64,000 nt of DNA, from NCBI GenBank assembly GCA_913774845.1, contig CAJYJO010000033.1, forward strand, positions 1-64,000, in the 5' to 3' direction. The notes under the pieces are model-generated. The model searched no databases, was not told where the DNA came from, and saw nothing but the letters and a program-made list of their open reading frames with translations. The stretch is from an uncultured Microbacterium sp. GTDB taxonomy: Bacteria; Actinomycetota; Actinomycetes; Actinomycetales; Microbacteriaceae. Position numbers and translations under genes: made by a program. Positions 54,099 through 63,176 of the stretch are shown here, in pieces. The first letter of the stretch is position 1. Each line of letters opens with the position of its first letter.

Positions 54099-54995
54099 TT
54101 ATGTCATCGATCGCTCGGGATCGCGCGAGAGAGCGCCCACGAGCGCGTAGGCCGCGCGCGCCTCGGGCGTCCAGAACGCCCCGACGTAGACGTGGAACCC
54201 CGCCGGAGCGGTCTCCAGACGCACCGACGCCCGCTCGGCGCGCGCCCGCCGGGCGAAGGCGACGGCGTCGTCGAAGAAGATGTCGCGACCCCCCTGGAAC
54301 ACGAGCGTCGGCGGCAGCCCGGCGAGCTCCATCCGCGCGAGATTGAGCAGCGGGTCGTCGAGCCCCCGATCGCCCACCCACGCCTCCGCGCCGGCTCGAA
54401 GACCGGGAACGCGTAGCGAGGGATCCCGCGGCACCCGACGCGCGATCCCCGGGTCGGTGAGAGCGAGATCGAGCCACGGCGAGAACAGCACGAGCGCGTC
54501 CGGTCGACGCGCGGCGCGCAGGGCGAGCCCCACCGCCACGGCCCCTCCGGCCGAGTCGCCCGCCACGAGGAGGCGGGAGGTCCCCGCCCGTGCGGCAAGA
54601 CGTTCGTACTGCGCGTCGATCACGGCGAGGGTGTCGTCGGCCCCGCGCTCGGGCGCCAGGGGGTAGCAGACCACGGTGATCGCGGCCCCGGTCGCCCGAG
54701 CGAGACGCTCGACGATCCACCAGTGCTCCGGGACGAGCGGATTCACGAGTCCCCCACCGGGCAGGTACATCAACTCCAGCCCGGGGGTCCGCGCAGCCGG
54801 CTCGTAACGATAGACGGGCAGCCCGTCCTGACGCGAGACGACCACACGGCCTGAGCGGCGCAGGCGCGCGGGCGGCTCGGCCGGGCGCCGGCCGGGGCCG
54901 AGCGTCTCGAGGTAGTCGTCACGGGCCAGTGCGAGGCGGATCGGCCGCGCGTTCACCCACATCGCCGCGGTCGTGAGCATCATCGACAGCGACAC
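54099..54995 (-). CDS. Alpha/beta hydrolase (HSL-type esterase 1)
   Basis: This 298-residue protein has the hormone-sensitive-lipase family layout. The oxyanion region PGGGLVNP replaces the usual HGGG, the nucleophile motif is GDSAGGA, and the catalytic Asp and His regions are GGRDIFFDD and PAGFHVY. It should hydrolyse a small carboxylic ester. A second esterase with intact HGGGW is at 57693. ATG at 54995 follows the SRPBCC stop by 3 nt, so it is the third gene of the minus-strand operon. Confidence 0.88.
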   Translation of the reverse strand: MSLSMMLTTAAMWVNARPIRLALARDDYLETLGPGRRPAEPPARLRRSGRVVVSRQDGLPVYRYEPAARTPGLELMYLPGGGLVNPLVPEHWWIVERLARATGAAITVVCYPLAPERGADDTLAVIDAQYERLAARAGTSRLLVAGDSAGGAVAVGLALRAARRPDALVLFSPWLDLALTDPGIARRVPRDPSLRVPGLRAGAEAWVGDRGLDDPLLNLARMELAGLPPTLVFQGGRDIFFDDAVAFARRARAERASVRLETAPAGFHVYVGAFWTPEARAAYALVGALSRDPERSMT

Positions 54996-54998
54996 TGA

Positions 54999-55439
54999 CT
55001 ACTCCTTGCGCGCGTCCGCCATGTCGGCGAGCGCGTTCGTCGTCACCGAACGGACGACAGCCGGCAGACCCGCGGCGATCTTGCGCCCGACGAGGGGGCC
55101 GAACACCATGGCGAGGGGCCCGGAGATCTGCACGGCGTGCGTCACCGACAGTCCGTTCGGCGTCTGGCGCATGCGGTGCGGGAACGACAGCACCGCCCCC
55201 GGCAACCCGATGCGGAAGTTCATCGCGACCCCCGGCTGCAATTCGGTGAAGGTGAAGCGCTGCGCGGGGGTTCCGTGGTTGACCACCCGGCCGGAGTCAC
55301 CGACGCGCGCGGGCACGGGGAAGGTGGCCTCACGCAGGTCAGGATCGTCGAGGGCCCAGTCCCCGGGGGTGGTCCACCTCTTCCACACCGCATCGGCGGT
55401 GGCGGTGGTGAGGTGCGTGTACTCGCGGCGCCAGGTCAT
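54999..55439 (-). CDS. SRPBCC-family protein (START-like)
   Basis: This 146-residue protein has the SRPBCC/polyketide-cyclase-like helix-grip pattern: YTHLTTATADAVWKRWTTPGDWALDDPD, later VTHAVQISGPLAMVFGPLVGR and a C-terminal helix. Such domains hold hydrophobic ligands and sometimes catalyse steps on them. Its ATG overlaps the amine oxidase stop by 4 nt (ATGA), and it is followed by the esterase with a 3-nt gap. It may bind the same ligand as its operon partners. Confidence 0.85.
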   Translation of the reverse strand: MTWRREYTHLTTATADAVWKRWTTPGDWALDDPDLREATFPVPARVGDSGRVVNHGTPAQRFTFTELQPGVAMNFRIGLPGAVLSFPHRMRQTPNGLSVTHAVQISGPLAMVFGPLVGRKIAAGLPAVVRSVTTNALADMADARKE

Positions 55440-56857
55440 CGGGCGACTCCCGTCTGTTCGTAATCGGTCGAGGAGGAGGTCAGGATGCCGCGGGCTTGGA
55501 GCGCCGCGCGCTCACCGGCGCGGACGGCGCCGTCCATGAATCCCGTCCAGCGATCGGCCGTCTCGGTACCGGCCCAGAGGATCGGCCCGACGGGGGCGGC
55601 CAGGGCACGGGCGTAGGGCACGACCGCTCCCGGCCCCGGGGCGGCGGTGGGGCCACCGCCGACCCAGGGCTCGGCGCCCCAGCGCTGGTCGATGTACCCG
55701 ATGGCATCCAGTGCCCGGGGGCCGAACAGATCCGCGAAGGACGACAGCGCTCGCGCTCTGCGCTCGGCGGGTGCCAGCTCGTCCCACTCGCGGGCGTAGA
55801 CCCCGCCGATGAAGCCGAGGAGCACGCCGGGGGCGTCGGCGCGAGCGGGACCGGCGTCGAACGTGATGAAGATCGGGCCGGTGTCGGACAGCCCTTGCCC
55901 CGACAGGTCGTGGTCGCGCCAGAACGGCCGCTCGTACACGGCGTAGGCCTTCGACAGCACCCCGGCCGGCCAGCGCTGGGCCATCTGGGCATGAGAGGGG
56001 GGAAGGGAGGGTGCGAAATCGATCCTGCCGCGCACGGCCGGCGGCACGGCGACGACGACGGCGCGGGCGGTCACCGTCTCGTCGGTCGTCGACACGCGCA
56101 CCCCCTCGGCAACGGTCTCGATGCGTCGCACCGGGGCGCTCACCCGCAGAGCCGACCCGAGCGCGTCGGCGAGACGCGCGGCGATCGCATGCGAGCCCTC
56201 GGCGAAGTGCTCCTCCTGCGCGCCACCCTCGGTGTCGAGCATCGACGACAGCCCACCCGCCTGATGGATGTAGTGCAGAGCGTGCAGGAAGGAGATCTCG
56301 TCGGGCTCGCATCCCCACGTCGTCCGGCCCGCGATCGCGATGAGCCCTCGCGCCGCCGGAGAAGCGTACGAGCGGCGCAACCACGATCCGAGGCTCTCGG
56401 CGTCCCAGCTCGCGGCCTGCGGGGCGGCGGCGGGGTTCCCCCGGGGGACGGTGCGCGCCAGGCGGTCGAGAGTGAGCTGGATCCGTCCCACGTCGAGCAG
56501 GCTCGCGCCGACCGGAGGCACCGTGCCCCGGTAGCGCCGGTGCTCGCCGCGCCACCGGATGACGTTGCGACCCGCGGCGTAGGTCCGATAGCGCGAGACG
56601 CCCACTTCGTCGGCGAGCGCCAGGATGCGATCCTGGCCGGGGCCGACGAATGTGCCGCCGAGGTCGACGTGCACCCCCGCCACCTCCGCCGACGACACGC
56701 GTCCGCCCACGCGGGGCGCCGCTTCGAACACCGCCACCGTCGCGCCGAATTGGCGAAGCCGGTGAGCGGCGGTCAGGCCCGAGAGACCTGCGCCGACCAC
56801 GACCACGTCGACGTCGGGGGCCGGGGCCCGGTCCGCGGAGGGCGGGGAGGCGGTCAT
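55436..56857 (-). CDS. Flavin-dependent amine oxidase (FAD)
   Basis: This 473-residue flavoprotein has the dinucleotide motif VVVGAGLSGLTAAHRL near residue 20, FEAAPRVGGRV, and VDLGGTFVGPGQ. The C-terminal FAD-binding block is ILWAGTETADRWTGFMDGAVRAGERAA, with the family's GTE-x5-G-x-x-xGA motif. It should oxidise an amine (or a related CH-NH or CH-CH substrate) to an imine, releasing H2O2. ATG at 56857 follows GGAG; it overlaps the SRPBCC gene by 4 nt. It is divergent from the TetR gene with a 56-nt gap holding a short CCGACC/GGTCGG hairpin at 56884-56900. Confidence 0.92.
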   Translation of the reverse strand: MTASPPSADRAPAPDVDVVVVGAGLSGLTAAHRLRQFGATVAVFEAAPRVGGRVSSAEVAGVHVDLGGTFVGPGQDRILALADEVGVSRYRTYAAGRNVIRWRGEHRRYRGTVPPVGASLLDVGRIQLTLDRLARTVPRGNPAAAPQAASWDAESLGSWLRRSYASPAARGLIAIAGRTTWGCEPDEISFLHALHYIHQAGGLSSMLDTEGGAQEEHFAEGSHAIAARLADALGSALRVSAPVRRIETVAEGVRVSTTDETVTARAVVVAVPPAVRGRIDFAPSLPPSHAQMAQRWPAGVLSKAYAVYERPFWRDHDLSGQGLSDTGPIFITFDAGPARADAPGVLLGFIGGVYAREWDELAPAERRARALSSFADLFGPRALDAIGYIDQRWGAEPWVGGGPTAAPGPGAVVPYARALAAPVGPILWAGTETADRWTGFMDGAVRAGERAALQARGILTSSSTDYEQTGVAR

Positions 56858-56913
56858 AGGCTTACTCCGTTCCGAAGGCGACACCGACCACCCCGGTCGG
56901 CGAGGAGGACAGC

Positions 56914-57549
56914 GTGAGCGAGACGACGAGCCGGCCGATGCGGGCGCGCGGTCGCGCGCGTCGCGAGCTGCTGTTGGACGCCACGATCGCGATCATCGCC
57001 GAGGGGGGCATCGCGGCCGTCACGCACAGGTCGGTGGCCGCCGCGGCGGGGGTGCCGCACTCGTCGACGACGTACTTCTTCGACTCGCTCGACGACATGA
57101 TCGGCGAGGCCGTCGCGCACGCGATGGCGGCCGAGCTCGAGCGGCTCGAGCAGTTCCGCTCCGTTCTCGTCGCGGGCGCGAACAGCCCCGGGGCGGCGAT
57201 CGACGAGTTCGTCGAGATCGTGCGCAGCCAATCGCAGGACCACACGGTCGCGCAGTTCGAGATCTACCTCTTCGCCTCGCGTCATCCCGCCCTGCGTGTT
57301 CACGTCGAGAAGATCCTCGACGAGACGCGGGCGCTCGCGGCGGCCGTGCTGCAGACGAACGGCGTGACCGATCCGCACGCCGCCGCTGCGGTCGTCGCCC
57401 TGATCGACGGTTTCGCCCTGCATCGCATCGCCCGTTCCGAGGAGGTCCAGTTCCAGTCGCTGGCGCACGCCCTGCGTGCCGCCATCGTGGGGTTCGTGAC
57501 CCTCGCCGCGACCTCTTCGCTGGGCGAGGGGGATCACTCCCCCGCTTAA
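56914..57549 (+). CDS. TetR-family regulator of the catabolic cassette
   Basis: This 211-residue protein has a TetR N-terminal HTH (about residues 16-62: RRELLLDATIAIIAEGGIAAVTH...GVPHSSTTYFF) and a helical ligand-binding C-terminal domain. The GTG at 56914 follows GAGGAGG. It is divergent from the amine oxidase and lies 144 nt before the esterase 2/MFS operon. It is the only regulator in the cassette, so it is the prime candidate to bind the three GNACAWATGTNC sites, one of which sits 4 nt past its own stop codon. The ligand is unknown. Confidence 0.92.
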   Translation: MSETTSRPMRARGRARRELLLDATIAIIAEGGIAAVTHRSVAAAAGVPHSSTTYFFDSLDDMIGEAVAHAMAAELERLEQFRSVLVAGANSPGAAIDEFVEIVRSQSQDHTVAQFEIYLFASRHPALRVHVEKILDETRALAAAVLQTNGVTDPHAAAAVVALIDGFALHRIARSEEVQFQSLAHALRAAIVGFVTLAATSSLGEGDHSPA

Positions 57550-57552
57550 TTG

Positions 57553-57564
57553 GCACAAATGTAC
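57553..57564 (+). promoter_or_regulatory. Cassette operator A (GCACAAATGTAC)
   Basis: Copy of GNACAWATGTNC at 57553-57564, 129 nt upstream of the esterase 2 start and just after the TetR stop. It matches operator B on the opposite strand nearly base for base (GTACAAATGTGC). An AT-rich promoter-like region follows (to about 57650). Confidence 0.65.
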
Positions 57565-57692
57565 ACGTTTCTCGCGTGGGAAGCCTCCTCTCGGCGGCAA
57601 ATTCACATCTTCGTCACACAAAACGGTACTCGTGTGCAATAAAGTGACCCGATAGTCGATCCCATTGCCGTGATCGACAGAAGGGTTCCGCG

Positions 57693-58763
57693 ATGCTCCG
57701 TCCCCGTCCCCAGGACCACCTGCTCCGCTGGGGCGCGCGCGCCCTCGGGTCGCTTCCCCCCGCGGTGCTCCGCGCGGTGAACGGCCGCCCCGTCGTGATC
57801 GACGGCAACACCCTGCACCCCGCGGTGCAGACGTCTCTGCGCGTGATGAACGACGCACCCGGCGCCGCGTTCGAGCGACTCCCCCTCGACGAGGCCCGCG
57901 CGCACATCGAGCTCGAGGCGTGGACATTCGCCGGGACGACGAAGCTCGCGCAGAGGGACGACATCGAGATCCCCACCCGCGCCGGCCGGATTCCGGGCCG
58001 CGTGTATCGCGCGGACCTCGACCGCGCGGCATCCGGGATCATCGTGTACCTCCACGGCGGCGGCTGGGTGCTCGGATCGGTCGACAGCGCGGATGCCACG
58101 TGTTGCACCCTCGCGAAGACCTCGGGCATGACGGTGGTGTCGGTCGGCTACCGACGGGCCCCCGAGGCGCCGTTCCCGGCGGGGCTCCACGACAGCGTCG
58201 ACGCGTTCCGGTGGGTGCGCGACAACGCCGCGCGATTCGGCGGAACCGCTGACGCGGTCGGCGTCGGCGGCGAGAGCGCGGGCGGCAACCTCTCGGCGGT
58301 CGTGGCGTCGGTCACCCGGGACGACGCCGAGGGCGCCCCGGCGTTCCAGATCCTGTTCTGTCCCGTCACCGACCTCTCGCGCAAGCACAACTCGTACGCG
58401 CTGTTCGCCGACGGTTTCTTCCTCACGGAGGCGCAGATGGACTGGTACGCCGCGCACTACCTGAGCGGCGGCGGAAGCGCCGATGATCCGCTGGTCTCGC
58501 CCCTGCGCGCCGAGGATCTCTCGGGCCTGGCCCCGGCGTATGTCGCGGTGTCGGGTTTCGACGTGCTCCGCGACGAGGGCGTCGCCTACGCCGAGCGTCT
58601 CGAGGCCGCCGGTGTCGCAACGCACCTCGTGACCCACACCGGCCAGATCCACGGGTTCTTCAACGCCTGCGGGGCGCTGCGCGATGCGCGCGACGCCGTG
58701 GCGGATGCCGGCCGTTGGGCCGTGACGACGCTCGCGGCGGCGCGGACGGGCGGCGTCCGGTGA
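57693..58763 (+). CDS. Alpha/beta hydrolase (HSL-type esterase 2)
   Basis: This 356-residue protein has the full HSL signature: oxyanion YLHGGGWVLGS, nucleophile GGESAGGN, catalytic Asp near VSGFDVLRDEG, and His in QIHGFFNAC. An N-terminal cap of about 100 residues precedes it. It should cleave short-chain or acetyl esters. ATG at 57693 follows AAGGG at 57682. The stop overlaps the MFS start by 4 nt (GTGA). It is likely induced together with the transporter through operator A. Confidence 0.92.
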   Translation: MLRPRPQDHLLRWGARALGSLPPAVLRAVNGRPVVIDGNTLHPAVQTSLRVMNDAPGAAFERLPLDEARAHIELEAWTFAGTTKLAQRDDIEIPTRAGRIPGRVYRADLDRAASGIIVYLHGGGWVLGSVDSADATCCTLAKTSGMTVVSVGYRRAPEAPFPAGLHDSVDAFRWVRDNAARFGGTADAVGVGGESAGGNLSAVVASVTRDDAEGAPAFQILFCPVTDLSRKHNSYALFADGFFLTEAQMDWYAAHYLSGGGSADDPLVSPLRAEDLSGLAPAYVAVSGFDVLRDEGVAYAERLEAAGVATHLVTHTGQIHGFFNACGALRDARDAVADAGRWAVTTLAAARTGGVR

Positions 58764-60037
58764 CCGCTGACGCGACGCCCGCCCCCCTCACCGCCTATGC
58801 CGAACCCACCCGCCCCGTTCACGCGGGCTGGATCGCGGCCTTCGCCGGGGTGTGGCTCGGACTGTGGATGGCGCAGCTCGTCCCGGTGCAGGTGCTGCTG
58901 CCCCTGCAGATCGCCGCGCAGCACGCCTCGGACGACTGGCTCGTCTCGCTCGTCGCCTACGGCCTGGTCAGCGCCGTGGCGGGGACGTTCGTCGTCGTCG
59001 CCTACCCGATCGTGGGCGCGCTGAGCGACCGCACCCGGTCGCGGTTCGGACGCCGTCGCCCCTGGATCTTCGGCGGTGTCCTGCTCTCGGCCGCCGGGCT
59101 CGCACTCCTCGGCGTCCAGACCGAGACGCTCGGCACCGTGACGATGTGGACCGCGGTCATGATGGGCTTCTGCATGGCCTCCGCCGCCCTCACCGCCGTC
59201 ATGGCCGACCGCGTGCCCGCGGGGCAGCGGGGCCTCGTGTCGGGCTGGATCTCGGCGCCGAACGCTCTCGGCATCCTGCTGGGGATCGTGCTGGTCACCG
59301 CGGTGTTCACCACGACGGCCTCGGGCTACCTCGCGCTGGCCGTGTGCTGCGTGGCCCTGGCCGTGCCGTTCCTGCTCGTTCTGCGCGACGTTCCGCTGAC
59401 CGCGGCCGACGCGGCGCTGCTCGGCCCGCTCACCGCCCGCACGATCATCTCCTCGATCTGGGTCGACCCCCGACGCCACCCCGATTTCGCGTGGACCGTC
59501 GCGAGCCGGGTGCTCATCAACCTCGGCAACGCGATCGCGACGACGATGCTGCTCTACTTCTTCACCTTCGCGCTGGGGGTGGCCGACCCGACCGGCTTCC
59601 TCGTCTTCACGACGGTGATCTACATGGTCGTGACGATCGTGGCATCCGTCGCCCTCGGCAAGCTCAGCGACGTGGTTCAGCGTCGTCGCGTGTTCGTCCT
59701 CGCCTCGGGGGTCGCCCAGGCCGTCGCGGCCCTACTGCTCGCCGTAGACCCGGCCGAGTCGTCCGCCGTGATCGGCGCCGTGCTGCTCGGGCTCGGACAG
59801 GGGTGCTTCTTCGCCGTCGACCAGGCCCTGGCCACGCAGGTCCTGCCCTCGGCCGAGACGCGCGGCAAAGACGTCGGGATCATGAACATCGCCCTGGCCG
59901 GTCCGCAGGCGTTCGGCCCCCTGCTCGGGGCGGGGGCCGTGGTGCTGTTCGGCGGGTTCTCGGGGCTGTTCCTCGCCAGCGGATTGGCGGGCCTGCTCGG
60001 CTCGGTCATCATCATGCGGGTGCGCTCGGTGCGGTGA
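58760..60037 (+). CDS. MFS transporter of the cassette
   Basis: This 425-residue protein has twelve hydrophobic segments, with the MFS loop 2-3 motif as GALSDRTRSRFGRRRPWI and a second-half equivalent LGKLSDVVQRRRVF. It resembles SLC45/sugar-type MFS carriers (GRRRPWI). Expected role: import of the cassette's substrate, or export of a product. The GTG start overlaps the esterase stop by 4 nt. It is convergent with the aldehyde dehydrogenase across a 9-bp terminator stem. Confidence 0.92.
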   Translation: MTADATPAPLTAYAEPTRPVHAGWIAAFAGVWLGLWMAQLVPVQVLLPLQIAAQHASDDWLVSLVAYGLVSAVAGTFVVVAYPIVGALSDRTRSRFGRRRPWIFGGVLLSAAGLALLGVQTETLGTVTMWTAVMMGFCMASAALTAVMADRVPAGQRGLVSGWISAPNALGILLGIVLVTAVFTTTASGYLALAVCCVALAVPFLLVLRDVPLTAADAALLGPLTARTIISSIWVDPRRHPDFAWTVASRVLINLGNAIATTMLLYFFTFALGVADPTGFLVFTTVIYMVVTIVASVALGKLSDVVQRRRVFVLASGVAQAVAALLLAVDPAESSAVIGAVLLGLGQGCFFAVDQALATQVLPSAETRGKDVGIMNIALAGPQAFGPLLGAGAVVLFGGFSGLFLASGLAGLLGSVIIMRVRSVR

Positions 60038-60044
60038 TCGTCGA

Positions 60045-60070
60045 CGGATGCCGGGAGCCCGCGGCATCCG
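60045..60070. terminator. Bidirectional terminator between MFS and aldehyde dehydrogenase
   Basis: CGGATGCCG (60045-60053) and CGGCATCCG (60062-60070) form a perfect 9-bp stem with an 8-nt loop between two convergent stop codons. Confidence 0.75.
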
Positions 60071-60082
60071 CGCGGTGTCGAA

Positions 60083-61549
60083 TCAGCCGTAGAGCAGCCG
60101 GATGATGCGCTCGACGAGACGGTCGACCTTCGCCGTACGCCGCATCGTGGTCAACGTCACCAGCGGGAAGCGCTGACGGGTCAGCGCCTTGGGGTACGCG
60201 AACTCGCGGAGACCGTCCGCACCGTGGATGCGTCCGAACCCGGAATCACCCACCCCGCCGAAGGGAAGGGCGGGAACCGCGGCGAACGAGATGACCGAGT
60301 TGATCGCGATCATTCCTCCGCGCAGGCGCAGGGCGAGCTCGCTCCCCCGCTTCCTCGAGAACACCGACCCCGACAGTCCGTATCGCACGGCGTTGGCCTT
60401 CTCGACGGCCTCGTCCATGGATGCCACGCGGTTGACGACCAGGGTCGGCCCGAAGGTCTCCTCGCGCACGGCATCCGCCTCCTCGTCGACGTCGGTGAGG
60501 AGGACGGGTTGCAGGGTGGTCCCCGGGGCCGGGGCCGATCCGACGCGCGCCGTCGCCCCCCGCGCGAGCGCATCGGCGACGTGCGCCCGGACCACGTCGG
60601 CCTGGCGCGGCATGGTCAGCGGGCCGAGCGTCGCCACGTCGTCGGCGCCGGCGCGGAGTTCGCGCGTGCGCTCGGCGACGGCCTCGACGAAGCGGTCGTA
60701 GATCTTCGCGTGCGCGTAGACGCGTTCGATGCCGATGCAGGTCTGACCCGCGTTCGAGTACGCACCCCAGACGGCCGCCTCGGCCGCGGCCGCGAGATCG
60801 GCGTCCTCGTCGACGAGGAGGGCGTCTTTGCCACCCGCCTCGATCACGACCGGGGTGAGGCTCTCGGCGCACGCGGCCATGACGGCCTTGCCCGTCGCCG
60901 TGGATCCGGTGAAGGCCACCTTGTCGACACCCGAGCGGCAGAGGGCGGCGCCGGTGGGCCCGAGACCGGTCACCACGGCGAAGACATCGGCCGACCCGCC
61001 CGCGCGCACGAAGGAGCGCTGCAGCCACACGCCCACGCCGGGGGTGTACTCGCTGGGCTTGAACACCACGGCGTTGCCCGCGGCGAGCGCGTACGCGATC
61101 GAGCCCATGGGCGTGAAGACCGGGTAGTTCCACGGGCCGATGACCCCGACCACGCCGTACGGGGTGTAGCCGACGCTCGCCGACTGGTTGAGCATCAGCA
61201 CCCCCGCGCCCACGCGACGCCGACGCAGGACCGGGCGCGCGTGGGTCGCCGCCCAGGCCAGGTGGTCGAGGGCGAGCATGATCTCGAGCCGGGCGTCGCC
61301 ACGGGGCTTGCCGGTCTCGGCGCGCACCACGGCGATGAGGTCGTCGAGGTGCGCCACGATGTCGCGCCGCCAGGCCTGCAGCGCGCGCCGCCGCCCCTCG
61401 AAACCGAGGGACCGCCACTCGCGCGCCGCGCGCCGCGCGCGGTCCACCGCCGACACCACCTCGGCGGGGCCCCGCACCGGGAAGGTGTCGACGACGCGCC
61501 CATCGAGAGGGCTCAGCGAGTCGAAGGTGTCGGTGGTCACGGCATCCAT
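60083..61549 (-). CDS. Aldehyde dehydrogenase
   Basis: This 488-residue NAD(P)-dependent aldehyde dehydrogenase has GPWNYPVFTPMG, TGSTATGKAV, the catalytic E in VIEAGGKDA, and the catalytic Cys C271 in GQTCIGIERVY; the C-terminal GG-IAINSV and FGGVGDSGFG blocks follow. It oxidises aldehydes to acids. The C-terminus ends with a basic amphipathic extension (residues 455-488), as in membrane-near class-3-type ALDHs. It starts 1 nt upstream of the aldolase stop, so the pfkB-aldolase-ALDH operon is tightly coupled. It could take an aldehyde from the aldolase or amine oxidase. Confidence 0.95.
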   Translation of the reverse strand: MDAVTTDTFDSLSPLDGRVVDTFPVRGPAEVVSAVDRARRAAREWRSLGFEGRRRALQAWRRDIVAHLDDLIAVVRAETGKPRGDARLEIMLALDHLAWAATHARPVLRRRRVGAGVLMLNQSASVGYTPYGVVGVIGPWNYPVFTPMGSIAYALAAGNAVVFKPSEYTPGVGVWLQRSFVRAGGSADVFAVVTGLGPTGAALCRSGVDKVAFTGSTATGKAVMAACAESLTPVVIEAGGKDALLVDEDADLAAAAEAAVWGAYSNAGQTCIGIERVYAHAKIYDRFVEAVAERTRELRAGADDVATLGPLTMPRQADVVRAHVADALARGATARVGSAPAPGTTLQPVLLTDVDEEADAVREETFGPTLVVNRVASMDEAVEKANAVRYGLSGSVFSRKRGSELALRLRGGMIAINSVISFAAVPALPFGGVGDSGFGRIHGADGLREFAYPKALTRQRFPLVTLTTMRRTAKVDRLVERIIRLLYG

Positions 61550-61550
61550 G

Positions 61551-62198
61551 TCACGCTCCGTGCTTCTGTCCGTACCCGGTCGAGACCGCGGCGGTGAGCA
61601 CCGCGGCCTGCTGCTCGGGGCTGAGTTCGGCGGGCACCGCCACCGCCCGCGCGCGCAGGAAGATGTCGCACGCCCACTCGAGCAGGGCGGTGTTCGTCAC
61701 CGCGTCGGCGAGGTCTCGGCCCGTGGTGACGGCGCCGTGGTGGGCGAGAATCGCGGCATTGGCGGCGGCGAGGGCGTCGCCCGTGGCCGCGGCGAGCTCG
61801 GCCGAGCCGAAGACCGAGAAGGGCACCACCTCGATCTCGCCCCCGAGGGCGAGCTGTTGGTAGTGCACGCAGGGCAGTCGGTCCGAGACGAGTGAGAGGG
61901 CGATCGCCGCGGGGGCGTGCGTGTGCACGACGGCCCCGACGGCCTCGTCGGCGTAGGCCGCGAGGTGCAGGTCGAGCTCGGAGCTCGGGGCGAGCGCCCC
62001 CTCGACGACTCTCTTCTCGCCGTCGACGATCACGACGTCGTCGGCGACCGCCTCGGCGAAGACCACTCCGGTCGCCGTGATCGCGATGCCCCCGTCCACG
62101 CGCACGCTGACGTTGCCCGCTGTCCCCTTGACCAGGCCCTGCGCGGCGAGAGAACGGCAGGCCTCCGCCACGGCTTCTCGCACACCGCTCGCGATCAC
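61551..62198 (-). CDS. Class II aldolase/adducin-family protein (L-fuculose-phosphate aldolase-like)
   Basis: This 215-residue protein has the class II aldolase layout: KGTAGNVSVRV, the Zn-binding HTHAP near mid-protein, and HHGAVTTGRDL near residue 145. Members cleave sugar phosphates such as L-fuculose-1-phosphate into DHAP plus an aldehyde. With a PfkB kinase upstream and an aldehyde dehydrogenase downstream, this makes a phosphorylate-cleave-oxidise sequence. The GTG start at 62198 overlaps the kinase stop by 4 nt (GTGA). It is a normal length for the family. Confidence 0.92.
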   Translation of the reverse strand: MIASGVREAVAEACRSLAAQGLVKGTAGNVSVRVDGGIAITATGVVFAEAVADDVVIVDGEKRVVEGALAPSSELDLHLAAYADEAVGAVVHTHAPAAIALSLVSDRLPCVHYQQLALGGEIEVVPFSVFGSAELAAATGDALAAANAAILAHHGAVTTGRDLADAVTNTALLEWACDIFLRARAVAVPAELSPEQQAAVLTAAVSTGYGQKHGA

Positions 62199-63124
62199 AG
62201 CACTCCCGCCGAGAGCAGAGCGTCGATGGATGCCGCGTCGTACGCGCCGTGATCGGTACCCACGCCGGCGACGACCTGTGCGGCGGTGGCCGATCCGAAG
62301 CGCGCGGCGTCGCGCGAGGACCACCCGCGGAGTTTGGCGAAGACGAAGCCGGCCGAGAAGGCGTCTCCGCCGCCGCTGGTGTCGACCGGTTCCGCGGGCA
62401 CGATGGGGACGAACTCGAGGTCGCCACCGTCGACCACCACGATGTCGTCGCCGCCGTTGGTGCACGCGACGACCGCTGCTCCCGCCGCGTGCAGGGCGCG
62501 GGCGGCGGCGGGCAGGTCGTCGGCGCCGGTCCAGCCGATGGCCTGCTCGGCGTTGGGGAGCACGTAGTCGGTGTGCGCGAGCAGGGGCTCGATGAGCGCG
62601 TAGAACGCGGGGTCGCCGCCGATGAGGAAGTCGAGCGACGTCGTCGCTCCGTGCCGACGGGCGTACTCCAGGATCTCGATGACGTTCTCGGGACCGAGCA
62701 GCTCGGGCGCTCCGACGTGGACGTGGTCGGCGGCGGCGAGCGCGTCCCAGGGCACGACGTCGGCGGCGAGCGCGTTGGCCCCGACCACGTGGAGCGCCGG
62801 TCGCGACCCGTCGGAGCGGATGGGGAGAACGGATGCCGAGGTCGGCAGTTCGTCGATGCGCAGGTTCGACACGTCGATGCCGGCGTCGCCGAGCAGGCCG
62901 ACCAGCACGCGTCCGGCGACGTCGTCACCCACGGCTCCGCTCGTCACCACGCGCGCGCCGAGCTTGTTGAGCACGAGCGCGGTGCCGCCGGCGGGTCCCG
63001 CTGCGGACATCACGATCTCGTCGACGAGGAGCGAGCCCTGCCCCTCGGGGATCTCATCGACGGGCTGGACGATCGTGTCGAGCACGTGGGCTCCGAGCGT
63101 GACGATCGAGGGGGCGGCGTTCAT
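62195..63124 (-). CDS. PfkB-family carbohydrate kinase
   Basis: This 309-residue ribokinase-type enzyme has an N-terminal GGTALVLNKLGA, and the C-terminal PfkB signature DTSGGGDAFSAGFV with the catalytic Asp; the usual DT-x-GAGD reads DTSGGGD. Substrate may be a sugar or polyol; the specificity lid differs from ribokinase. ATG at 63124 follows GGAGG by 8 nt. It heads the operon pfkB-aldolase-ALDH, with operator B 53-64 nt upstream. It likely phosphorylates the substrate for the aldolase. Confidence 0.93.
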   Translation of the reverse strand: MNAAPSIVTLGAHVLDTIVQPVDEIPEGQGSLLVDEIVMSAAGPAGGTALVLNKLGARVVTSGAVGDDVAGRVLVGLLGDAGIDVSNLRIDELPTSASVLPIRSDGSRPALHVVGANALAADVVPWDALAAADHVHVGAPELLGPENVIEILEYARRHGATTSLDFLIGGDPAFYALIEPLLAHTDYVLPNAEQAIGWTGADDLPAAARALHAAGAAVVACTNGGDDIVVVDGGDLEFVPIVPAEPVDTSGGGDAFSAGFVFAKLRGWSSRDAARFGSATAAQVVAGVGTDHGAYDAASIDALLSAGVL

Positions 63125-63176
63125 CGTCGAACCTCCGGGTCGGGTGACCGGCGCGGCGAACCCACGACGGTAAGTG

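Noticed and set aside
56884-56900. CCGACC/GGTCGG hairpin in the 56-nt gap between the amine oxidase and TetR genes as a further operator
   Set aside because: It shares nothing with the GNACAWATGTNC sites and 6-bp GC stems are common by chance in this DNA.
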